Of a DNA stretch of 47,362 nucleotides, positions 1-7,511 are shown one piece after another. The first letter of the stretch is position 1. Every line of letters starts with the position of its first letter. The DNA is from Thiotrichaceae bacterium (lineage in GTDB: Bacteria; Pseudomonadota; Gammaproteobacteria; Thiotrichales; Thiotrichaceae): assembly GCA_026989335.1 (NCBI GenBank), contig JALSJN010000074.1, positions 1 through 47,362 on the forward strand, read 5' to 3'. The notes under the pieces were generated by a model that saw only the letters and a list, made by a program, of their open reading frames with translations, was not told the origin of the DNA and did not search any database. The translations under genes were made by a program, and so were the position numbers.

Positions 1-671
1 CCGTTGAAGAGTTTTTTCACACTTTTAACGTATTACTTGAAGGTCAAAAACAAATAATATTAACCAGTGATCGTTATCCTCGTGATGTTGAGGGTATTGA
101 TGATCGCCTAAGTTCACGTTTAAATTCAGGGCTTACGATTGAAATACAGCCCCCTGATTTAGAAACACGTGTTGCCATATTAACCCAAAAGGCAGAAGAA
201 TATCATATTGAAATACCCAAAGAATCTGCGTTTTTTATTGCCAAAAACTTTCGTTCTAATGTTCGTGATTTAGAAGGTGCGCTGCAAAGAGTAGTAGCGA
301 GTTTACGTCTCAACCAAAGTACTCATGTTAGCTTAGATTTTGTACATGATGTATTACGCGATCAATTAATGAGCCAAAATAAAACCGTTACCGTTGATAA
401 TATTAAAAAAACCGTAGCACAACACTTTAATATTAAAACCTCTGATATGGACTCTAAACGTAGAACACGTTCTATCACTAGACCTCGTCAAATGGCCATG
501 GCGCTGTCTAAAGAACTTACTAACCATAGTCTACCCGAAATAGGCGAATACTTCGGTGGACGTGATCATACGACCGTATTGCATGCTTGCAGAAAAATTA
601 AAGAATTATGCGCTGAAGACAGCGCTTTGAACGAGAATTATCGTATTTTAGAAAGAACATTAACCCGTTAA
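1..671 (+). CDS. dnaA: DnaA, chromosomal replication initiator (5' truncated by window edge)
   Basis: The reading frame is open from base 3, so this is the last 222 codons of a protein usually about 450 residues long; the upstream part lies outside the window. The visible part covers the end of the AAA+ ATPase domain (LTSDRYP, then DDRLSSRL with the arginine-finger region), the lid helices (NVRDLEGAL) and the C-terminal helix-turn-helix that binds DnaA boxes. The DnaA signature [14 protein letters not shown] is intact near the C-terminus. The protein melts oriC and loads the replicative helicase. dnaN and recF follow on the same strand in the classic order. An internal ATG at 369 is only a Met within the protein, not a start. 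Confidence 0.98.
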   Translation, partial: VEEFFHTFNVLLEGQKQIILTSDRYPRDVEGIDDRLSSRLNSGLTIEIQPPDLETRVAILTQKAEEYHIEIPKESAFFIAKNFRSNVRDLEGALQRVVASLRLNQSTHVSLDFVHDVLRDQLMSQNKTVTVDNIKKTVAQHFNIKTSDMDSKRRTRSITRPRQMAMALSKELTNHSLPEIGEYFGGRDHTTVLHACRKIKELCAEDSALNENYRILERTLTR

Positions 672-729
672 CAAAAAAAGAGTAAGAATATAAGCTGTAA
701 ATAAAGGCTGTATAAATTAATGTGTAAGC

Positions 730-738
730 TGTGTATAA
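730..738 (-). promoter_or_regulatory. DnaA box (TTATACACA)
   Basis: Exact match to the TTATNCACA consensus on the minus strand, 25 bp before the next box and in opposite orientation to it, inside the dnaA-dnaN spacer. Confidence 0.5.
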
Positions 739-763
739 CTATAACTATTTAAATATATTAGAC

Positions 764-772
764 TTATCCACA
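764..772 (+). promoter_or_regulatory. DnaA box (TTATCCACA)
   Basis: Exact match to the high-affinity DnaA box TTATCCACA, followed by a long A/T-only tract. Position between dnaA and dnaN supports a role in initiation or in DnaA-dependent control of the operon. Confidence 0.6.
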
Positions 773-927
773 ATCTGTTAACACCATATTTAATTTTTAA
801 ACAGTCTTAAATAACATGCAAATTTACATTTAAACCATTGAAATTATTATTAATTTAAATTTTATTAACAAAAAATTACGACCCTTATTATTACTATTAT
901 CTTTTAAATATATATATAACTATTACT

Positions 928-2034
928 ATGAAACTTACAATTTCCAAAGAATCCTTACTCGAACAACTTTCTTATGTCGTTGGTGCTGTCGAGAAAAAAC
1001 ATACCAGTAAAATACTGGAAAATATTCTCATCCAAGTCACTGAAGATAAGTTACAAATGGTGGGTACAGATTTAGAAATTGAGATGTCTTCCTCAGTTAA
1101 TATTCAAGCTGAATCAGCAGGAACACTTACAGCCCCCGCTAGAAAATTATTTGAAATTTGTAAAGCTTTACCTAACGATAGTTTTATTCTATTAGAAACT
1201 AAAGGGGACAGATTACTTATAAAAGGAGCGAGAAGTCGTTTTGAATTATCCACTTTACCTGCAGATGATTACCCACTACTTGATGATATCCCGATAAAGC
1301 AAGAAGTTAGCCTTCCTGAAAAGAATCTTAAAGCTTTAATGGAAAAAGTATCTTTTTCAATGGCAAATCAAGATGTTAGATATTATTTAAATGGCTTATT
1401 ATTTGAATTTACTGAAAATTTAATAGTTGCTGTATCTACTGATGGTCATCGTTTAGCGCTTTCAAAATATACATCAAGTAGTACTTCTAATAATCCTAAT
1501 TTTAAAATAATTGTACCTAGAAAAGGTATTTTAGAACTATCCCGTTTGCTTGATGCAAGTAGTGAATTACCGGTTACTTTGCAAATTAGTGATAATCACA
1601 TACGTGTTTACAAAGATAATATCCGTTTTACTTCTAAACTTATTGATGGAAAATATCCTGATTATAAAGCTGCCATTCCATCAAATAGTACTTACACCAT
1701 TGAGTTAGATCGTGAACAATTTAGAGATACGCTTGCTCGTGTTGCCATTTTATCAAATGAAAAATTTAAAGGTATTCGTCTTGGCTTTAAGCAGGGTTTA
1801 ATGTCATTACATTCAAATAACCCCGATAACGAAACTGCTGAGGAAGAATTGGATATAAACTATTCTGGTGACCCTTTTGAAATTGGTTTTAATGTGACTT
1901 ATCTTTTAGAAGCTGTTAATCATTTAGAAGGTGATAATATATTCTTAAGCCTTTCTAGCCCTGATACAAGCGCATTATTATATTCTAAAGATGATGAGAA
2001 AACGCACTATATTGTAATGCCAATCCGTTTATAA
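928..2034 (+). CDS. dnaN: DNA polymerase III beta subunit (sliding clamp)
   Basis: The product has 368 residues, the normal length for a bacterial beta clamp, and carries the three repeated clamp domains. Recognisable stretches include SLLEQLSYVVGAVE at the N-terminus, RYYLNGLLFE and VSTDGHRLAL in the middle, and the clamp C-terminal signature HYIVMPIRL, which forms the peptide-binding groove. The homodimer encircles DNA and tethers polymerase III and many repair proteins. No clear Shine-Dalgarno precedes the ATG at 928; the upstream bases are almost all A/T. It sits between dnaA and recF, with recF starting 6 bases after its stop, so dnaN and recF are surely co-transcribed. Confidence 0.98.
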   Translation: MKLTISKESLLEQLSYVVGAVEKKHTSKILENILIQVTEDKLQMVGTDLEIEMSSSVNIQAESAGTLTAPARKLFEICKALPNDSFILLETKGDRLLIKGARSRFELSTLPADDYPLLDDIPIKQEVSLPEKNLKALMEKVSFSMANQDVRYYLNGLLFEFTENLIVAVSTDGHRLALSKYTSSSTSNNPNFKIIVPRKGILELSRLLDASSELPVTLQISDNHIRVYKDNIRFTSKLIDGKYPDYKAAIPSNSTYTIELDREQFRDTLARVAILSNEKFKGIRLGFKQGLMSLHSNNPDNETAEEELDINYSGDPFEIGFNVTYLLEAVNHLEGDNIFLSLSSPDTSALLYSKDDEKTHYIVMPIRL

Positions 2035-2040
2035 AAAACG

Positions 2041-3129
2041 ATGTGGATTGACTCATTAACCATTGAAAACTGCAGATCACTTTCAAATGTTACGCTTAAA
2101 TTTTCTCCTAATATTAATATAATTATTGGTGACAATGCTTCAGGAAAAACTAGTTTACTTGAGGCATTAACATTATTGTCATCTGGTCGTTCTTTTAGAA
2201 CATCACACATTTCAGACGTGATATCTTATAACAAAAATTCCGTATTAGTTTCTGCAAAATTAAAACTAAATGCGGGTTTAACTTCTCAAATTGGTTTAGA
2301 AAAAGATAAAAAAAAGACCCGTATTAGAATTAACAAAGAAAATATATTTAGTCAGGCCGAGCTTAGCTTACACCTTCCTTTAACAATTATTCATCCAGGT
2401 TCTATTGATTTAATAACGGGTTCTCCTTCTTTACGACGCTCATTCATCGATTGGATTTCTTTTTATAAATATCCTAATTTTCATGGTTTATGGAAAAGCT
2501 ATCAGCATATTCTTAAACAAAGAAATATGTGTTTAAAAAGTTTTAAACATCGTTCTTCTTTAGATAAATGGACAGAGGAACTAATTTTTTTACAACCACA
2601 AATTCATAATTATCGTGTCAGTGCTTTAAAACTTTTAAAAGAAGAATGGACTAAAACGCTTACTTTCCTTTTTGATGATATTAAATTTGATATTCTTTAT
2701 AAAAGTGGCTTACCCGATAATATTGATTTAGGTAAAGAGTCCTTACATGATTATTATAAGGATCGTGAAGCTTACGATTTAAAGTTACAACGTACTTCCG
2801 GAGGCGTACATCGTGCTGATTTCAAGTTAATGATGAATGACAAGTTAGCCCTTGAAATCGCTTCTAGAGGCCAACTTAAATTATTAGCTATCTCTTTACT
2901 ATTAGCAAAAAATGCAGTTATTTCTCAAAATAAATCTATTGAAGGTATTTTACTAATTGATGATCTAGCAGCAGAGTTAGACAATAATAATAAAAATAAG
3001 CTATTGAATTACATTAGTAGTTTAAACCAACAACTGATTATAACAATGACTAAAAAGTCTTTACCTTCACATTTCGAATATAAAGTGTTTCACGTGAAAC
3101 ATGGTAAATTAAGTGATGTTTTAGAATAA
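2041..3129 (+). CDS. recF: RecF, DNA replication/repair ATPase
   Basis: This SMC-like ATPase of 362 residues has the expected length. Walker A is GDNASGKTS at residues 30-38. The RecF ABC-type signature region is ASRGQLKLLAISLLLA, and Walker B is LLIDDLAAELD near residue 304. RecF with RecO and RecR loads RecA at single-strand gaps and stalled forks. The gene begins 6 bases after dnaN. Its last codons contain a perfect parS site (3086-3101) encoding FHVKH. In most gammaproteobacteria gyrB follows recF; here it does not, and the next gene is the convergent bioD. Confidence 0.97.
   Translation: MWIDSLTIENCRSLSNVTLKFSPNINIIIGDNASGKTSLLEALTLLSSGRSFRTSHISDVISYNKNSVLVSAKLKLNAGLTSQIGLEKDKKKTRIRINKENIFSQAELSLHLPLTIIHPGSIDLITGSPSLRRSFIDWISFYKYPNFHGLWKSYQHILKQRNMCLKSFKHRSSLDKWTEELIFLQPQIHNYRVSALKLLKEEWTKTLTFLFDDIKFDILYKSGLPDNIDLGKESLHDYYKDREAYDLKLQRTSGGVHRADFKLMMNDKLALEIASRGQLKLLAISLLLAKNAVISQNKSIEGILLIDDLAAELDNNNKNKLLNYISSLNQQLIITMTKKSLPSHFEYKVFHVKHGKLSDVLE
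3086..3101. promoter_or_regulatory. parS: parS, ParB-binding centromere site
   Basis: TGTTTCACGTGAAACA is a 16-bp perfect palindrome that matches the bacterial parS consensus TGTTNCACGTGAAACA exactly. It lies within the 3' end of recF, about 2.3 kb from the dnaA-dnaN spacer, as expected since parS sites cluster near oriC. ParB would load here and spread; no parA or parB gene is in the window. Confidence 0.93.
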
Positions 3130-3387
3130 TTTACAACTTTAGAAATTCCTTTTTAAAAAAATATTATATCCACGTACTGAGTATGTGGGTAGGTTAGTAG
3201 GCTTTAGTCTGATGAATAAAATATTATAGATAGAATTATTTTTCAGGAAGCGAAGAGAATAACCGCTCCATTATCGCGAACTTCGTGGAAAATCAGGATT
3301 ATTCTAGCCAGCATAAAATGATTGGACTTTATCGGACTTCCTTTAGTTATACGCTTATTTGTAGAAGCAAAATCGAGAGAACTTTTT
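3130..3387. other. recF-bioD intergenic stretch with one hairpin
   Basis: There is no gene in these 258 bases between the convergent recF and bioD. The only structure I see is a hairpin at 3170-3188 (CCACGTAC / GTATGTGG, 3-base loop, one G-T pair). It has no T-run after it, so it is at best a weak terminator. The rest has no recognisable element. Confidence 0.4.
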
Positions 3388-4041
3388 TTAAGGACTAAGC
3401 ATACTTAGTCTTTCGAACGGTTTTGAATCTTGCTGATTATACGCGATAGAAATAACCGGGATATTACAATGTGTTCGCAAGTCAGCTAGGTTGTCCATAC
3501 CAACTACATCAGCAGAATTAGTCTTGTTTAATACAATCGCCAATAATTCAAGTTTGCTTTTTTCTATTGCTTCTAGTGTTAGTAAGGTTTGATTGATACA
3601 ACCTAAACGATCTTTCACTACCAAAATTATTGGTAAACCTAAAGCAACTGCCAAATCTTTATTTAAACCATCAGAGCAAATCGGTGAATAATACCCCCCT
3701 GCACCTTCTACATATAAAAATTGATTTTCAGCGACACTTTGCAAGCACTGCTCTTTTAAGTCATTAATGAGGATGATTTTATTTTCTAATATTGCGGCTC
3801 TATCGGGTGATAAAGCGGCCTTAAAACGATTCGGACAAATTTGCGTTAATTGCTTGGTTTTACTAGCAGCACTTGCTAGCTTCCAAGCATCACTTAAGGT
3901 TTTATCATCAGGCCAGCCAGATTCTACGGGCTTTCTCGGCATAACATTTACGCCTTGGCTTACCAAAAAAACAATTAACTTTTCACTCACCCACGTCTTG
4001 CCGACATCAGTATCTGTGCCTGTAATAAAAATACCTTTCAT
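3388..4041 (-). CDS. bioD: Dethiobiotin synthetase
   Basis: BioD closes the ureido ring of dethiobiotin from 7,8-diaminopelargonate, CO2 and ATP, the penultimate step of biotin synthesis. At 217 residues it is slightly short for the family (about 225). The P-loop is GTDTDVGKTW (residues 7-16), followed by the conserved KPVESG (37-42) and VEGAGGYYSP, which is the BioD version of the VEGAGG motif. No other biotin genes are beside it, so bioA/B/C/F/H must be elsewhere. A biotin ligase is encoded at 40297. It occupies the place where gyrB usually lies after recF, on the opposite strand. Confidence 0.93.
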   Translation of the reverse strand: MKGIFITGTDTDVGKTWVSEKLIVFLVSQGVNVMPRKPVESGWPDDKTLSDAWKLASAASKTKQLTQICPNRFKAALSPDRAAILENKIILINDLKEQCLQSVAENQFLYVEGAGGYYSPICSDGLNKDLAVALGLPIILVVKDRLGCINQTLLTLEAIEKSKLELLAIVLNKTNSADVVGMDNLADLRTHCNIPVISIAYNQQDSKPFERLSMLSP

Positions 4042-4076
4042 TGATCTTTCATTTTTTAATAGTTTTATTTAATGAG

Positions 4077-4228
4077 ACTTCAGCATAACTCTGACGAAAG
4101 GAAAAAGAGATATATTTTTCATTTGTATTCAAAATATAAGCATAATAGCAAGCAAATTAGTTCGCGTTATTTAGGATGTAAAATGGAAATATTATAGCCT
4201 TTTTTATTCGTTTGCGAGTTATGCTAAG
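4077..4228. repeat. Inverted-repeat element, family 2, copy 1
   Basis: The left arm (CTTCAGCATAACTCTGACGA, from 4077) is inversely repeated by the right arm ending at 4228 (GCGAGTTATGCTAAG). The right part, from TATAGCCTTTTTTATTCG at 4193, closely resembles 38420-38456, which has its own inverted left arm. Both copies also continue into TTAAT shortly after the arm. Placement between the divergent bioD and the metallo-hydrolase gene means it may overlap their promoters. Confidence 0.5.
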
Positions 4229-4305
4229 ATACTTAATCAATTAATACCATGCAAAACTTTAATTTTAGACTATATTAACAGCTCAATCATTTTCGAGTCC
4301 TACAC

Positions 4306-5289
4306 ATGAAATTTACCCAGCCTTTATTCATTACCATTACTTCGATTTTCTTAATGAGCGCTTCAGCGACAGCTCTGGCAAAAAATGCGATAGAAAAAAC
4401 AACAAATTATAGTGTAATGGAGAAATTTGATGTGACCAACGTTGCCGAACATACATGGGTAGTTTTGGGGCCTACTGATATGCCAAATGTGGAAAATAAA
4501 GGCTTTATGAATAACCCTGCTTTTGTCATTACCAATAAAAGCGTAATTGTTATTGACCCTGGTTCAAGCTTGAATGTAGGTCGTGCCTTATTAAAAAAGA
4601 TTCGCTCTAAAACAGATAAGCCAATCACACATGTTTTTAATAGCCATGTACATGGTGATCACTGGCTAGGCAATCATGCCATGCAAGAGGCCTATCCTAA
4701 TGTGAAAATTTATGCGCATCCAGAAATGATTAATGAAGCCAAGAACGGCGAAGCAGAAAGTTGGATTAATTTAATGAAAACACTCACCGAGGGTGCAACT
4801 AAAGACACTAAAATTGTCTACCCTACAACTGCTTTAAAAGAGGGTGAGGCAATAAAAATTGATAATATAACCATCAAGGTGCACTTAAATAAAAAAGCCC
4901 ACACAAAGACTGATGCGATGTTTGAAATTTTAGAAGATAAGGTTTTAATAACAGGGGACAATGCCTTTAGAGCACGTATGCCTCGGTTAGATGATGGCAG
5001 TTATGTTGGCAACATTAAGGCAATGGAAGTAGGCTTAGCGCTTGATATTGAAAAAGTAATCCCTGGTCACGGGCCTGTCGGTGGTAAAGAGGTCTTAAGC
5101 GAATTTAGAGACTTTCTTAAAATCATATACGATACCAGCAAAACATTAGCTGATGACGATATGGAAGCCTTTGAAATGAAGCCGATCATTGTAAACAAAC
5201 TAAAAAAGTTTAAAACATGGGATAACTTTGAAGGCGCTATCGGAAAATTAATCAGTGTTGCGGTGCTTGAAGCTGAAAATGAAGACTAG
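4306..5289 (+). CDS. Exported metallo-beta-lactamase-fold hydrolase
   Basis: A signal peptide (residues 1-25, ending ALA) precedes a metallo-beta-lactamase domain. The metal-binding motif HVHGDH is at 114-119. Further ligands are likely the His of KKAHTKTDAM, the Asp of TGDNAF and the His of PGHGP. The pattern is closest to the periplasmic SoxH or quinoprotein-associated zinc metallohydrolase group rather than true beta-lactamases; that assignment is by overall resemblance only. The substrate is unknown. It is monocistronic: bioD is divergent upstream and a lipoprotein gene is convergent 41 bases downstream, across an AT-only inverted repeat. The ATG at 4306 gives a complete signal peptide. 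Confidence 0.75.
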   Translation: MKFTQPLFITITSIFLMSASATALAKNAIEKTTNYSVMEKFDVTNVAEHTWVVLGPTDMPNVENKGFMNNPAFVITNKSVIVIDPGSSLNVGRALLKKIRSKTDKPITHVFNSHVHGDHWLGNHAMQEAYPNVKIYAHPEMINEAKNGEAESWINLMKTLTEGATKDTKIVYPTTALKEGEAIKIDNITIKVHLNKKAHTKTDAMFEILEDKVLITGDNAFRARMPRLDDGSYVGNIKAMEVGLALDIEKVIPGHGPVGGKEVLSEFRDFLKIIYDTSKTLADDDMEAFEMKPIIVNKLKKFKTWDNFEGAIGKLISVAVLEAENED

Positions 5290-5297
5290 AGTTCGTA

Positions 5298-5343
5298 ATT
5301 TATTAAATAAGGGGTTGGCTAAATTTAAGTTTATTTAATAAAT
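5298..5343. terminator. Possible bidirectional terminator (AT-only inverted repeat)
   Basis: ATTTATTAAATAA at 5298-5310 is exactly inverted at 5331-5343, around a 20-base loop, between two convergent genes. The right arm contains the stop codon of the downstream minus-strand gene. With no G/C pairs the stem is weak, so termination activity is uncertain. Confidence 0.35.
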
Positions 5344-5768
5344 GTATATTCAAACCCATTGCTCCGTAAAATGAGCTTTTTCTCACTTAGATGCTTAATG
5401 TAGTAACGCATGATAATATCATCGCCAGCATCTGGCGCTAAGTTAGTGATGTAGAGCATGGTTTGCTTTACATGCCAGTTTTCAGCATCGACTGAAAAGG
5501 CATCTTTTAGCAAACATGCGGCACCTGCAGAACGGTAATAACGATTTTTATAAAATGATTGCGTCCATTCGGTGTCTTTGCAGTCACCTTCTTGGCGTTG
5601 ATATTTCCAAATATCGCCGGTAAGTAATTTTTCTGTTCTAATATCTTGGCGACTTTTCAGCGGATGATCACTTTTTAATAGAGCCTCAGGATCATTTTGA
5701 CGCATCTCAGTGATAAAACTACAGCCCGTAGTCAGTAAAGTAATGATAAATATTGAAATGATTTTCAT
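5331..5768 (-). CDS. Small lipoprotein of unknown function
   Basis: The 145-residue product begins with a lipoprotein signal: a hydrophobic stretch and lipobox LTTGC with the acylated Cys at 16. The mature part is polar, with three further cysteines (at GDCKD, AACLL and the lipid Cys itself), and may form a compact beta-rich domain. I do not recognise the family. It is followed on the same strand by nothing close; the gene upstream on the same strand (5794-6087) ends 25 bases before this start, so the two may be co-transcribed. Envelope location is inferred from the lipobox. Confidence 0.7.
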   Translation of the reverse strand: MKIISIFIITLLTTGCSFITEMRQNDPEALLKSDHPLKSRQDIRTEKLLTGDIWKYQRQEGDCKDTEWTQSFYKNRYYRSAGAACLLKDAFSVDAENWHVKQTMLYITNLAPDAGDDIIMRYYIKHLSEKKLILRSNGFEYTFIK

Positions 5769-5793
5769 ACGTATTCTTCCCCAAGAATAAAGT

Positions 5794-6087
5794 TTATGCA
5801 GCCGTTTCTTTTAAGACTTTGGCTTTAAAAATAAACGTCCCGAAGGGCAAAAATGAAGCCACAAGCCCTGCTAACGTTTTAGTCAAATTTAACTCGCCTT
5901 TAAGTGCATGAGAAAACAAAAAAACCAAAAAGGTTAAAAAGAGTATTCCGTGTATCGGCCCAATAATCTTAACCACTTCGGGGATATCTGCATAATATTT
6001 TAAGGGCATCGCAACGCCCAGTAATAATAGTAAAGAAGACCCTTCAAAAAGGGCAGACCAACGTAGCAAGGAAAAATCAGCTTTCAT
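5794..6087 (-). CDS. DUF3817 family small membrane protein
   Basis: The 97-residue product is mostly hydrophobic, with about three membrane segments (around residues 8-28, 40-60 and 70-88). The arrangement RWSALFEGSSLLLLLGVAMPLKY at the start and GPIHGILFLTFLVFLF in the middle matches the DUF3817 (YdzA-like) integral membrane family. No biochemical role is known for that family. The lipoprotein gene at 5331-5768 lies 25 bases downstream on the same strand, suggesting a small two-gene transcript. Confidence 0.75.
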   Translation of the reverse strand: MKADFSLLRWSALFEGSSLLLLLGVAMPLKYYADIPEVVKIIGPIHGILFLTFLVFLFSHALKGELNLTKTLAGLVASFLPFGTFIFKAKVLKETAA

Positions 6088-6243
6088 TATATTTAACTAG
6101 ATATTTAAAAAGAGAATATTATCTTACTTAACAAATATTTACACCTTTTTTCAATTTTCTTTCTCCACTTAGTCGTGTTAAGTCACCTTTATGGTAGTAT
6201 TGATGCTACAACAACTATGAACTATGAATTTTAAGGAGATCAC

Positions 6244-6879
6244 ATGAGTTTAATCAGCACACTCGGTAAAGTAGCAATGGGTATCGCCGTTGCTAAAGGC
6301 TTAGGTAAAATGATGGGCGGCTCTAAAGGCGGAAGCGGCGGAGGAATTGGTGATCTACTTGGTGGCTTAGTGGGTGGCAAGTCAGCTGGCACTAAAGGTG
6401 GACTAGGCGGTATCTTAGATTCATTAGGCGGCTCAAAAGGGCGTAACCAAGAAGGTAATCAAGGTGGCTTTGGTGATTTATTTGGTAATGCGATGCAGGG
6501 CAAAGAAATTAATGCCTCTTCCGAGCAAGAACAACAAGCGGAGATAATGCTTCGTGCAATGATTAATGCTGCAAAATCTGATGGCAATATAAGCGAAGAC
6601 GAACAACGTAAAATCACTGAGCATTTGGGTGATGTTTCCAGAGAGGAAGCTGAGTTTGTGCGCAAAGAAATTAATGCACCACTTGATACAAAAGGCTTCA
6701 TTCAAAGCATACCACGCGGCATGGAACAACAGGTTTATCTCATGTCATTAATGGCGATAGATTTAGACTCTAATGAAGAAGCGCACTATTTAGATCAACT
6801 TGCAAAGGGCTTAAATATCTCAAAGGATGTTTGCAACCAGATTCATGCAAAGGTTGGCGCTCCTGCAATTTATGCTTAG
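6244..6879 (+). CDS. DUF533 / TerB-like protein (YebE type)
   Basis: The 211-residue product has two parts. Residues 1-80 are a Gly/Lys/Ser-rich low-complexity region (GGSKGGSGGG and repeats of GGL). Residues 95-205 form an all-helical domain with EIMLRAMINAAKSDGNISEDE, typical of DUF533 and the related TerB fold, which has acidic metal-binding loops. YebE of E. coli is the best-known member, an inner-membrane protein of the envelope stress regulon; no reaction is known. A strong Shine-Dalgarno AAGGAG at 6233 precedes the ATG, and a classic terminator follows, so it is monocistronic. Confidence 0.8.
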   Translation: MSLISTLGKVAMGIAVAKGLGKMMGGSKGGSGGGIGDLLGGLVGGKSAGTKGGLGGILDSLGGSKGRNQEGNQGGFGDLFGNAMQGKEINASSEQEQQAEIMLRAMINAAKSDGNISEDEQRKITEHLGDVSREEAEFVRKEINAPLDTKGFIQSIPRGMEQQVYLMSLMAIDLDSNEEAHYLDQLAKGLNISKDVCNQIHAKVGAPAIYA

Positions 6880-6910
6880 TTTCTATAAATAGAGATATTT
6901 GCACGACTAA

Positions 6911-6941
6911 AAGGCCTGATTATTTATCAGGTCTTTTTTTT
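6911..6941 (+). terminator. Rho-independent terminator after the DUF533 gene
   Basis: The stem AAGGCCTGAT / ATCAGGTCTT (one G-T pair) encloses loop TATTT and runs into eight T residues. It lies 32 bases after the stop codon of the DUF533 gene. Confidence 0.9.
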
Positions 6942-7029
6942 ATTGCCATTTATCAGTTAGATTTTTAAATAGTGTCGCAATCCTCTAAAATACACGCTAC
7001 TAACAATTAATAAAAACGAGGGGTTATTT

Positions 7030-7440
7030 ATGTTAAAAACATACACGCTCTTAAATAAAGACCATATTGTAAACTCAGACAAGCATGGCACCATGACTTT
7101 TCAAATACGTGATGAAAATGGCGATGAGCGCCCTGTTGCGGGTGAAACTTTTTTGGGTGAAGATAAGCTACCAAAAGGTATATCGTCCGCCAATAAACGT
7201 GAGCTTCCTTTGATTGAAGACCTGCTGCATTTAGATATTGGTGAAACCATTGAAATAGAATTTGATGCTTACAATAACGTTTATAATCGTGAGTTAGATA
7301 AAACCATTAACCAAATTGCTTATGATAAGGTTATTAAAATGCAACAAGAGCGTAAGCTTTTTTATCGTTTAAAGACCTTTTTAGGACTAACGAACACTCA
7401 GTCTGAAAACAAGGCTGAAAAGCAAGATAAAGTTGCCTAA
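7030..7440 (+). CDS. Hypothetical protein, 136 aa
   Basis: I do not recognise this family. The product is soluble and charged, with no signal peptide. Residues 1-45 look beta-rich (HGTMTFQIRDENGDERP), the middle has a helical acidic segment ending GETIEIEFDAYNNVYN, and the last 25 residues are a Lys/Glu/Gln-rich tail that is probably disordered. The Shine-Dalgarno GAGGGG ten bases before the ATG supports the start. It is isolated: a terminator lies upstream and a repeat element (7463-7503) and a convergent gene lie downstream. Confidence 0.6.
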   Translation: MLKTYTLLNKDHIVNSDKHGTMTFQIRDENGDERPVAGETFLGEDKLPKGISSANKRELPLIEDLLHLDIGETIEIEFDAYNNVYNRELDKTINQIAYDKVIKMQQERKLFYRLKTFLGLTNTQSENKAEKQDKVA

Positions 7441-7462
7441 GCTTTTTGCTTTAAAAGTACAC

Positions 7463-7503
7463 TAAGACATTTCTACGCGTCATCCGACTTATACAAATGT
7501 CTC
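7463..7503. repeat. Palindromic repeat family 1, shortened copy
   Basis: The right arm CGTCATCCGACTTATACAAA at 7478 matches the family-1 right arm (CGTCATCCGAGTCGTGTAAA), and AGACATTT (7465-7472) pairs exactly with AAATGTCT (7495-7502). Most of the left arm is missing. It lies between two convergent genes and could serve as a terminator for either. Confidence 0.5.
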
Positions 7504-7511
7504 ACGGTAAC

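Larger units (their letters stand above)
672..927. other. dnaA-dnaN spacer: candidate origin region (AT-rich, two DnaA boxes)
   Basis: This 256-bp spacer has no gene and is extremely AT-rich, particularly 775-927, as expected of a DNA unwinding element. It contains a consensus DnaA box TTATCCACA at 764-772 (+) and a second consensus-type box (TTATACACA on the minus strand, TGTGTATAA at 730-738). Origins in many bacteria flank dnaA, on either side. Only two good boxes are seen, so the main origin could instead lie upstream of dnaA, outside the window; the spacer could also be only the dnaN promoter region with DnaA autoregulation. Confidence 0.45.

Noticed and set aside
1247-1255. Third DnaA box (TTATCCACT) in dnaN
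   Set aside because: One mismatch at the last position and inside a coding region; too weak.
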